Shown here piece by piece: positions 5,477 to 11,568 of a stretch of DNA of 12,932 bases (position 1 is its first letter; the number at the start of each line of letters is the position of its first letter). This DNA comes from Gammaproteobacteria bacterium. Its GTDB lineage: Bacteria; Pseudomonadota; Gammaproteobacteria; JABABF01. Location: the NCBI GenBank assembly GCA_014238345.1, contig JABABF010000073.1:1-12932 (forward strand), read 5' to 3'. Made by a program: the position numbers and the translations under genes. The notes under the pieces were generated by a model. The model did no database searches and was not told where the DNA came from. It saw nothing but the letters and a program-made list of their open reading frames with translations.

Positions 5477-6964
5477 CTAGGCGTGTGGTACGGCGTTGCC
5501 AGCGCTAATACCCGCTTGGCGACCAAAGAAAGTGGCATCGCCAATCGACATCCCGCTACTGTAGCCCGCACCGGTGCGCGGCAACCCACAGGCGTTGCGC
5601 CCAGCCGCATACAGCCCAGGAATAATTTGTTGATCGCTGTCCAATACTTCACCAGTAGGTAGCGTGTCCAGCCCACCCAGAGTGAAGTATGGGTAGTAGA
5701 TTTTGCCGATTGAGCAGTCAAAGGCAGCATAGGAGCCTTGGTCGAGCGCTTTGATATATTTTGGATTTTTGCCAAATAGCGGGTCGCAGCCTTGGGCGGC
5801 GTGGTGATTGAAGACCTCAAGCGTAGCTTGCAGAGATTTTTCGGGCAAATCGAGCTCCTGCTCCAGCTCGGCCACCGTTTCCCCAGTGCCAGCCAGTGTC
5901 ATGCCGATGTACTCATTAGGCTTCTCATACAGATCTTGATCGAGTACCAAGTAGATGGTGTCGTCGCGTTGGCGCAGGCAGAAGTGCCCGACCCGCCCAT
6001 GGTAGCAATCCTCGTTGATGAAGCGCTGTCCTTGGGCGTTGACCAAGATGCCCTTGACGAAGTTGGCGGGGGGATAGAAGGGTAGGCTGACAAAGCCTTC
6101 ATGCATGTTGGTCGTCGCGCCAGTAGCCCCCATGCCGAGGCGGATACCAGTGCCATCGTCGAAGGGGTTGCCGATGGCTCGGTCACTGCCGAGGCGCAGA
6201 AATTGTGGGGCATAGCGCTTGATCATCTCCTGATTCATGGCAAAGCCACCGGCACACAGCACAACACCGCGCCGCGCTCGGACATAGCGGTCTTTGCTCT
6301 CCTCGCGCACGACTAGGCCGACGATGCGGCGCTGCGCTCCACGGATCAGTGTGCGGACGCGGCTGTCGAAGTGGATGTCCACGGCGCGTTTTTTGACTTG
6401 CTCGGTTAGGATATTGATCAAATAGGGTCCGCCGGTGTCGCCCTCCACTTTGGGTTTGTGACCGCGTGGGCAGGGGGTGGCCGCTTCATTGAAAGGGTAG
6501 GCCTCTTCGCTACCGGTGAACAACAGACAGTCATCCGTTAGGTGAATGATGGTTTTTTCGGCGACGAAAGTCGTGTTGAATTCCATGCCTTGGCTGGTCA
6601 GCCATTGGTAATGGGCGAGGCTTTGCTCGGCGTACAGAGCAACTTTGGCTGCATCGGCGTTAGGCCCGCCAGCCATCATCAGATAGTCGCGCATCGCCTC
6701 AGTGGTATCTTCGAAGCCATTGGCACGTTGAGCTGGGGTTCCTCCGTTGCCGCCCATGTAAATCTCTGAACTAGACAGCGCCGAAGTGCCGCCGCTACCG
6801 CTGGAGACTTCGAGCAGGGTGACATCGGCACCTTGTTCGCTGGCTTCGATAGCGGCGCAGGCTCCGGCGGCACCAAAGCCGACTACGATGACATCGGTTT
6901 CCAGATCCCAAGCAGGGACTTTGCTCTCTGGCAGAGGATCAATGGCGGAAATGCGGTCGGTCAT
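5477..6964 (-). CDS. FAD-binding dehydrogenase, fumarate reductase/3-ketosteroid dehydrogenase superfamily
   Basis: A 495-residue flavoprotein of the FAD_binding_2 type. The dinucleotide-binding motif VVGFGAAGACAA spans 27-38, with LLE (50-52) as the ribose-binding end. It is followed by SGGTSALSSSEIYMGGN (57-73), the FAD-contact RRGVVLCAGGFAMN (231-244), the RFINEDCYHGR segment (314-324) and the C-terminal FAD lobe IIPGLYAAGRNACG with GAGYSSGMSIGDA (447-477). No signal peptide is present, so it is cytoplasmic, unlike periplasmic fumarate reductases. The family removes or adds a C=C bond next to a carbonyl; a steroid-type ketone dehydrogenase is plausible, but a fumarate-reductase-like enzyme is not excluded. 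AGGA lies 9 bases before the ATG. It is tail to tail with the NTF2-like gene and has about 150 bases of upstream DNA, so it is probably monocistronic. Confidence 0.87.
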   Translation of the reverse strand: MTDRISAIDPLPESKVPAWDLETDVIVVGFGAAGACAAIEASEQGADVTLLEVSSGSGGTSALSSSEIYMGGNGGTPAQRANGFEDTTEAMRDYLMMAGGPNADAAKVALYAEQSLAHYQWLTSQGMEFNTTFVAEKTIIHLTDDCLLFTGSEEAYPFNEAATPCPRGHKPKVEGDTGGPYLINILTEQVKKRAVDIHFDSRVRTLIRGAQRRIVGLVVREESKDRYVRARRGVVLCAGGFAMNQEMIKRYAPQFLRLGSDRAIGNPFDDGTGIRLGMGATGATTNMHEGFVSLPFYPPANFVKGILVNAQGQRFINEDCYHGRVGHFCLRQRDDTIYLVLDQDLYEKPNEYIGMTLAGTGETVAELEQELDLPEKSLQATLEVFNHHAAQGCDPLFGKNPKYIKALDQGSYAAFDCSIGKIYYPYFTLGGLDTLPTGEVLDSDQQIIPGLYAAGRNACGLPRTGAGYSSGMSIGDATFFGRQAGISAGNAVPHA

Positions 6965-7007
6965 GTGGAAATATCCTGATTGTGCTGTGCAGTACTCGTG
7001 GGGAGCC

Positions 7008-7100
7008 AGTGCGGCTTTGCCAGCTCAGTTTATCATTGCGGCCAGTAGAGTGTCTGATCGGCTGGCGTTCATTTAATTTAGTCACCGCATAGTGCGGCTT
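7008..7100. repeat. 10-bp direct repeat flanking 73 bases
   Basis: AGTGCGGCTT occurs at 7008-7017 and again at 7091-7100. The second copy also forms a 5-bp hairpin, CCGCA-TAG-TGCGG (7085-7097). The interval holds the proposed promoter of the FAD gene. No insertion-sequence ends are visible. It may be a trace of rearrangement near the decayed phosphatase copy, or chance. Confidence 0.35.
7029..7056 (-). promoter_or_regulatory. Promoter candidate for the FAD dehydrogenase gene
   Basis: On the minus strand CAGACA (7051-7056, 4 of 6 to the -35 consensus), 16 bases, then GATAAA (7029-7034, 4 of 6 to the -10 consensus). It would give a leader of roughly 55-60 bases before the ATG at 6964. Moderate match only, but a promoter is expected here because the region upstream ends with the phosphatase operon. 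Confidence 0.3.
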
Positions 7101-7118
7101 GAGAAAACGAGTCTGTAG

Positions 7119-7251
7119 TTAACGGTGTGGAGCTGCATTGATTCCCAGACTTTCGAGCCAATCGGCATCGACAGCGCCTTAGCCGCTCTGTTTCATCGAA
7201 GGCTGCCAACAGATAACTCACCACGTCCACCCCTTGGAGTGGCCTCAAGAA
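7119..7251 (-). pseudogene. Decayed 3' end of a second tyrosine-phosphatase gene
   Basis: Read on the minus strand from about 7251, one frame gives FLRPLQGVDVVSYLL, then AAFDETER. After a frame change near 7179-7184 it gives GAVDADWLESLGINAAPHR and a TAA at 7119-7121. This parallels the C-terminal part of the intact phosphatase just upstream: LRPMMTVQSSFLQ, AAFDEAERRYGSF, DDYLSEGLGVNA. By hand alignment about 51 of 75 bases match over the best stretch (7134 to 7208), with a 2-base gap; the aligned Tyr codon TAC is TAA in the remnant. No other part of a second copy is present, so this is a non-functional tail fragment. It overlaps the last bases of the intact gene, whose stop TGA (7193-7195) falls inside the remnant in another frame. 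Confidence 0.65.
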
Positions 7252-8155
7252 AACGTGCGCGCAGCTGTTTGCGTAGCACCGCATTGACTCCCAAGCCTTC
7301 GCTAAGGTAGTCATCAAAAGAGCCGTAGCGGCGCTCCGCCTCATCGAAGGCGGCTTGCAGGAAGCTGCTCTGTACAGTCATCATCGGGCGCAACGCCTCA
7401 GCGCGGATGCGCCACAGCGACAATAGTTGGATCCTGCGGATTCGGCGTTCGTTGTGGTTGGCGATGTAGGTTGCGCTCAGCAGATAATCTGCCATGATTT
7501 GTTCGCGCGGCACACCGAGTGCCGACAACAGGATGGCGGCGGCAAAGCCAGTGCGGTCTTTGCCTGCCGTACAGTGAAACATCTGGGGTGAGGCGCTGTC
7601 ATCAGTGGCCAACTGGTGTAGCCATGTTCGGTATTTCGGTGTGTAATCAGTGACCAGTTGTCGATTGATATCGCGCATTAACTCGCCGGTATCGGTTGCA
7701 TTCAACCGTTTGGGGTCGCGGAACAGTGCGTAGACATCAATGCCACCGACGGTGCTGGCGGTCATCGGGTGCGATCGGTATTCAGCATCCGTTGGCAATC
7801 GGTCGGGGGCATCCTGTTGTTCGCTCTCTGAGCGGAAGTCCACCACGCGTCTCAGCCCGAGTCGCGTCAAGTAATCAAGATCCGCATCATCCAATTTGCT
7901 AAGGGCATCTGCCCGATACAATTGCCCCCATTTAACGCGCTGCCCATCTGCAGTGGTGTAGCCGCCCAAGTCGCGCACATTATGAGCCCCAGTCAGCGGT
8001 AGCAGGCGCTCTGGATCAGCACTGCCAGCAGCTATAGCTGCGGCGGGTATGCTGCGCTCACTGGGAGGCGGATGGTTTGGCCGATCGCCACATCCGGTGG
8101 CCAGTGCGGCCAGTAACAGCAGAGTCGGCAGCTGGAAACGGTGCGTGTGTTTCAT
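7193..8155 (-). CDS. Lipoprotein tyrosine-phosphatase-family protein (Y_phosphatase3-like)
   Basis: A 320-residue protein with a lipoprotein signal: a hydrophobic stretch (residues 10-19) and LATGC with Cys22 as the lipidation site. Residue +2 is Gly, not Asp, which by Lol sorting rules favours the outer membrane. The phosphatase domain has NVRDLGGY (59-66), RADALSKL (81-88), VVDFRSESE (104-112) and the cysteine-phosphatase P-loop HCTAGKDRTG (194-203), with nucleophile Cys195 and Arg201 in the HCx5R pattern. The substrate could be phosphotyrosine peptides or phosphoinositides. The ATG lies 2 bases after the ATPase stop with no Shine-Dalgarno sequence, which suggests translational coupling in the transporter operon. 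The family-like sequence ends near LRARFLE (298-304). The final 16 residues, ATPRGGRGELSVGSLR, look like out-of-frame translation of the adjacent decayed second copy. Confidence 0.88.
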   Translation of the reverse strand: MKHTHRFQLPTLLLLAALATGCGDRPNHPPPSERSIPAAAIAAGSADPERLLPLTGAHNVRDLGGYTTADGQRVKWGQLYRADALSKLDDADLDYLTRLGLRRVVDFRSESEQQDAPDRLPTDAEYRSHPMTASTVGGIDVYALFRDPKRLNATDTGELMRDINRQLVTDYTPKYRTWLHQLATDDSASPQMFHCTAGKDRTGFAAAILLSALGVPREQIMADYLLSATYIANHNERRIRRIQLLSLWRIRAEALRPMMTVQSSFLQAAFDEAERRYGSFDDYLSEGLGVNAVLRKQLRARFLEATPRGGRGELSVGSLR

Positions 8156-8157
8156 TT

Positions 8158-9744
8158 TTAAAGTGGAGCGGGGAGGGAGGGACTAGCCGCCAGCAATTGG
8201 CGGGTGTGTTCATGGCGTGGGGAGGCAAACAGCACCCGGGTATCGGCCTGCTCGACTAGCTCGCCCCGATAGATCACCGCAGTGCGCTGAGCCATGCCAC
8301 GCACCATGTCCAAGTCGTGCGAAATGAGCAACATAGCCATTTGCCTGTCGTGTACTATTTTCGTGAGTAGGGCGAGTATGGCGCATTGGGTACTCACATC
8401 AAGCGCTGAGACTGGCTCATCTGCAATCAGTAGCTCTGGCTCGGTGGCCAGTGCGCGGGCGATTGCGATGCGCTGGCGCTGACCCCCAGAAAATGCATGT
8501 GGATAGCGGGAGCCGATGTTGGGGTCGAGTTCCACGGCTTCGAGTAGCTCTGCCACGCGCACCGCCAGTTCTTTTTCAGTATTGGCCAAACCGTGGAAGC
8601 GTATCGGCTCTGCCAGAGTTTCTGCGATACAAAGGCGTGGATTGAGGGAGGCATAAGGGTCTTGGAAGATCATTTGCACACGTGCTCGCTGCCGTCGGTG
8701 GCTCCCGGCGTGCGGCGCTACCAGTGCCTCGCCCAACAGTTGCAATTCGCCAGTGCGGGCGGGTATGAGCTGTAGTAGCACTCGAGCCAGCGTTGATTTT
8801 CCAGAGCCCGATTCACCGACCAGTGCAACGATCTCACTGCGGCGCAGTTGCAGATCAATTCCGTGCAACACACGCTTTCCGTTGCGAGGTTTTGGGTAGC
8901 CTGCGCTGAGTCCGGAAACGCTCAGCACGGTGGGCTGATGGGCACTGTCGTCAGTGTGTTGCGCTGTACGGGCTGTGCTACGGTCGGCAATGGAGCGCAT
9001 CAGGGTGCGGGTGCTGGGATGTCGTGGGGTGTGGAATAGCGAGCGCACCGAGCCGCGCTCTACCACTTGCCCAGCATCCATGACCACTGCTTGCTCGGCG
9101 ATTTGGTTGATCACCGCCAAGTCGTGGGAGATAAAAAGCAGTGCCAGTCCACGCTCGCGTTGTAGCGTGGCTAGCAATTCTAAAATTTGTGCCTGTACAG
9201 TGACATCAAGCGCGGTGGTGGGCTCATCGGCGATCAGTAATTCAGGCTCTGCGGCCAGTGCGATAGCGAGCAGAATCCGCTGGCGCTGGCCGCCCGAAAA
9301 TTCGTGCGGATAGCGGCTGAGCGCGCTCTTTGGATCTGGCAGGCGCACTTCTTCAAGCATCGCTACCGCCCTGCGCTTCGCCTCTGAGCGCCTTAATCCC
9401 AGATGGTCACACAGTGGCTCTATCAGCTGTGTACCGATGCTACTCCATGGGGTCAACGCTGTGCCAGCATCCTGGAACACCATGGCAATGTGACATCCAC
9501 GCAACCTGCGCAACCGCGCAGCTGGCATACCGATCAGCTCTTCTCCATTGAAGCAGATACTACCCGAGGCGCGCGCCGTGGGGGGCAATAGGCCAAGGCA
9601 GGCGAGACCGCTGAGCGATTTTCCCGACCCTGATTCGCCGATGATTCCTAGGGTGGTGCCGTGATCTAGTTCTAAGCTCACATCGCGGACTACGTTTTTG
9701 TCGGGGAAATCGATGTTCAGCTCCTGCAGTGTCAAGAGAGCCAT
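8158..9744 (-). CDS. Fused two-domain ABC transporter ATPase, oligopeptide type
   Basis: A 528-residue cytoplasmic protein carrying both ATPase domains of an Opp/Dpp-type importer, like YejF (similar length). Domain 1: Walker A GESGSGKS (36-43), Q-loop Gln91, signature FSGGQRQR (149-156), Walker B LLIADEP (169-175), switch His207. A linker runs about 250-272. Domain 2: Walker A GESGSGKS (310-317), Q-loop Gln361, signature FSGGQRQR (418-425), Walker B LLIADEP (438-444), switch His476. Both sites keep all catalytic motifs, so both should hydrolyse ATP. The C-terminal oligopeptide-type extensions with R-H-P/E-H-T-R are present after each domain. It starts 3 bases after the permease stop, with a G-rich tract (GGGGGG) about 9 bases before the ATG, and is followed 2 bases later by the phosphatase gene. 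Confidence 0.95.
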   Translation of the reverse strand: MALLTLQELNIDFPDKNVVRDVSLELDHGTTLGIIGESGSGKSLSGLACLGLLPPTARASGSICFNGEELIGMPAARLRRLRGCHIAMVFQDAGTALTPWSSIGTQLIEPLCDHLGLRRSEAKRRAVAMLEEVRLPDPKSALSRYPHEFSGGQRQRILLAIALAAEPELLIADEPTTALDVTVQAQILELLATLQRERGLALLFISHDLAVINQIAEQAVVMDAGQVVERGSVRSLFHTPRHPSTRTLMRSIADRSTARTAQHTDDSAHQPTVLSVSGLSAGYPKPRNGKRVLHGIDLQLRRSEIVALVGESGSGKSTLARVLLQLIPARTGELQLLGEALVAPHAGSHRRQRARVQMIFQDPYASLNPRLCIAETLAEPIRFHGLANTEKELAVRVAELLEAVELDPNIGSRYPHAFSGGQRQRIAIARALATEPELLIADEPVSALDVSTQCAILALLTKIVHDRQMAMLLISHDLDMVRGMAQRTAVIYRGELVEQADTRVLFASPRHEHTRQLLAASPSLPAPL

Positions 9745-9747
9745 GGT

Positions 9748-10614
9748 CTAAGTCCCCCCATGCGCGGGATCGAGCGCATCGCGCAGGCTGTCTCCCAACA
9801 CATTGAGCGCCAACAGTACCAAGCTCAGGGTCACGCCAGGGAACAGTAGTAGCCATGGGTAGATCTCTATATACTCCACACCCTGTGAAATCAGTACTCC
9901 CCAAGAGCTGTGGGGAGCCTGAACGCCGAGGCCCAGGAAACTGAGGAAGGCTTCGAGCAACATGACATTGGGGACACTCAGCGTGGCATAGACCGTGATG
10001 GAGCCGAGCGTGTTGGGCAGCACATGGCGCAACATCACGGCTCCGCGCCCGAGGCCGATGCATGCGGCAGCCTGTACAAACTCGCGCTCTCGTAACGACA
10101 GCACTTGGGCGCGCACAATACGTGCCATACTCAGCCATTCAAGACAGCCGATGGCCAGAAAGAGTAGCAACATACTGCGCCCGAAGCTGACGGTGAGCAG
10201 GATGATTACAACCATGAATGGCAGGGCATATAGAGCGTCGACGATGCGCATCATCAGTGCGTCTATTCTCCCGCCGAAGTAGGCCGCCAGTATTCCCCAG
10301 CTAACACCGATCACCAGTGCGACAGCAGTTGCCAACAGACCTACTGCCAAGGAGATGCGCCCCCCGTAGAGCAGGCGCGTGAGCAGATCGCGTCCCAGCG
10401 GGTCGGTGCCAAACCAGTGCGCTATCGATGGTGCACTGGCTCCGATCTGCAAGTTCTGAGATGCGTAGCCGTAGGGGCTGAGCCACGGCCCGACAATGAC
10501 GGCCAGAGTGATCGCCAAGAGTAACAATAGGCTGTAGGTGGCGGGCTCATCGCGCAGGAAGCGCCGCCCGGCATCGCGCCACAGTGCCGAGGGACGAGGC
10601 CAGCAGAGCTTCAC
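9748..10614 (-). CDS. Oligopeptide ABC transporter permease, OppC/DppC type
   Basis: A 288-residue inner-membrane permease of the BPD_transp_1 family. Hallmarks: an N-terminal membrane helix (roughly LLLLLAITLAVIVGPWL), then HWFGTDPLGRDLLTRLLYGG, a characteristic OppC-subgroup signature. These precede four to five further hydrophobic segments, with the EAA coupling loop around FVQAAACIGLGRGAVMLRHV for contact with the ATPase, and end in LGDSLRDALDP. The start is set at the GTG at 10614-10612, which overlaps the stop of the preceding permease gene (GTGA) and has GGAG at 10626-10623, 8 bases upstream. A TTG at 10650 would add 12 residues that are only the overlapping end of the other gene. It forms a heterodimeric channel with the preceding permease and works with the fused ATPase. 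Confidence 0.94.
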   Translation of the reverse strand: MKLCWPRPSALWRDAGRRFLRDEPATYSLLLLLAITLAVIVGPWLSPYGYASQNLQIGASAPSIAHWFGTDPLGRDLLTRLLYGGRISLAVGLLATAVALVIGVSWGILAAYFGGRIDALMMRIVDALYALPFMVVIILLTVSFGRSMLLLFLAIGCLEWLSMARIVRAQVLSLREREFVQAAACIGLGRGAVMLRHVLPNTLGSITVYATLSVPNVMLLEAFLSFLGLGVQAPHSSWGVLISQGVEYIEIYPWLLLFPGVTLSLVLLALNVLGDSLRDALDPAHGGT

Positions 10615-10626
10615 TGGCGGTACTCC
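10611..10626 (-). promoter_or_regulatory. Ribosome-binding site and GTGA stop-start overlap
   Basis: On the minus strand GGAG (10626-10623) lies 8 bases before GTG (10614-10612), and the TGA ending the upstream permease shares four bases with it (10614-10611). This decides the start of the second permease and indicates translational coupling, which would keep the two channel subunits in equal amounts. Confidence 0.75.
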
Positions 10627-11540
10627 ATGCGGATCCGTGGGTCGAGCCAAGCCGACAAGATATCGGCGAGTAAATTGAGCAACACCAGCAGGGTGGCGAA
10701 GAAGATGGTCATGCCCATCACCAGTGTATAGTCACGGTTGAAAGCTCCCTGTATATAGAAGCGACCGATCCCTGGAATTTGGAACACGGTCTCAACGATG
10801 AAGGAGCCGCTCAGCAAACCGGCGATTGCCGGGCCAAGGAAAGCGGCTACTGGCAGTAGTGCCCCGCGCAGGGCGTGTCTGCGCAACACGGCTTGCTCTG
10901 AGATTCCTTTGGCTCGGGCGGTGCGAATGAAATCTGCATTCATCACTTCTAGCAGACCCGCTCGACACAGGCGGGCAATGTAAGCTGTGTAGGCGGCACC
11001 AAGGGTGATGGTCGGCAGTATTTTGTCTCCCGGCAGCTGTCCCCAGCCCGTCACTGGTAACCAATCTAGGTAGATACCAAAGACTAATACCAGTAATGGT
11101 CCGAGCAGAAAAGAGGGCATACATATGCCGATCATCGCTGCGGCCATGGTGATGCGGTCTTGTGCGCTATTCGGGCGGCGGGCGGCGATGAGGCCAGCAC
11201 CGATGCCACACAGTAGTGCAAACAGCAATGCGTAGCTGGCCAGCTCGATTGTTTTGGGCAGACCCTGTAGCAGAATGTCGTTGATACGCCGACCTGGGTA
11301 GCGGAAGGAAGGGCCTAGATCTCCCTGCAACAGAGCACCCAGATAGGCCACATACTGACGCGACAACGGTTGGTCTAGGTGGTAGTGCGCCTTGAGTTGT
11401 TGCTCAACTTGAGGGGACAGTTGGCGTTCGCTGTCAAAAGGGCCACCCGGCGCAGCGTGAACAAGGAAAAATGTGGCGGTGACGACTGCCAGTAGAACGG
11501 GGATGGCCTGTAGTACCCGCCAGCTGATAAAAGCGATCAA
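10611..11540 (-). CDS. Oligopeptide ABC transporter permease, OppB/DppB type
   Basis: A 309-residue inner-membrane permease. An N-terminal helix (about 9-29) is followed by the conserved FFLVHAAPGGPFDSER (24-39) and a periplasmic segment with QYVAYLGALLQGDLGPSF (62-79) typical of OppB. Further hydrophobic segments lie at about 98-120, 131-156, 175-193, 228-250 and 272-296. The EAA coupling loop is around DFIRTARAKGISEQAVLRRH (203-222), and IPGIGRFYIQGAFNRDY (255-271) is also typical. The start is a TTG at 11540; no ATG or GTG fits the conserved N-terminus, and the ribosome-binding site is weak (GGGT). It begins 28 bases after the binding-protein gene. Length matches the family, so it looks complete and functional. 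Confidence 0.94.
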   Translation of the reverse strand: MIAFISWRVLQAIPVLLAVVTATFFLVHAAPGGPFDSERQLSPQVEQQLKAHYHLDQPLSRQYVAYLGALLQGDLGPSFRYPGRRINDILLQGLPKTIELASYALLFALLCGIGAGLIAARRPNSAQDRITMAAAMIGICMPSFLLGPLLVLVFGIYLDWLPVTGWGQLPGDKILPTITLGAAYTAYIARLCRAGLLEVMNADFIRTARAKGISEQAVLRRHALRGALLPVAAFLGPAIAGLLSGSFIVETVFQIPGIGRFYIQGAFNRDYTLVMGMTIFFATLLVLLNLLADILSAWLDPRIRMEYRQ

Positions 11541-11568
11541 AGACCCGGCTTGTCGTGTAGGGAGTGGT

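Noticed and set aside
5457..5504. 10-base direct repeat GTTGCCAGCG on both sides of the FAD gene stop codon
   Set aside because: The copy lies partly within coding sequence, no larger similarity surrounds it, and no mobile-element ends are visible; probably chance.
7084..7100. Hairpin CCGCA-TAG-TGCGG as a terminator of the phosphatase operon
   Set aside because: Only 5 bp of stem and no T-run after it on either strand.
7078..7344. 88-codon minus-strand frame overlapping the phosphatase 3' end as a separate small gene
   Set aside because: Its middle part is the decayed phosphatase tail and its ends are out-of-frame translations, so it is better described as a pseudogene fragment.
9560..10138. 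Minus-strand open frame of 192 codons across the second permease and the ATPase
   Set aside because: Arg/His/Cys-rich translation in the wrong frame over two well-supported genes; a shadow frame.
10615..10650. TTG start at 10650 for the second permease
   Set aside because: The added 12 residues only mirror the overlapping end of the first permease; the GTG at 10614 has GGAG at good spacing and a 4-base stop-start overlap.
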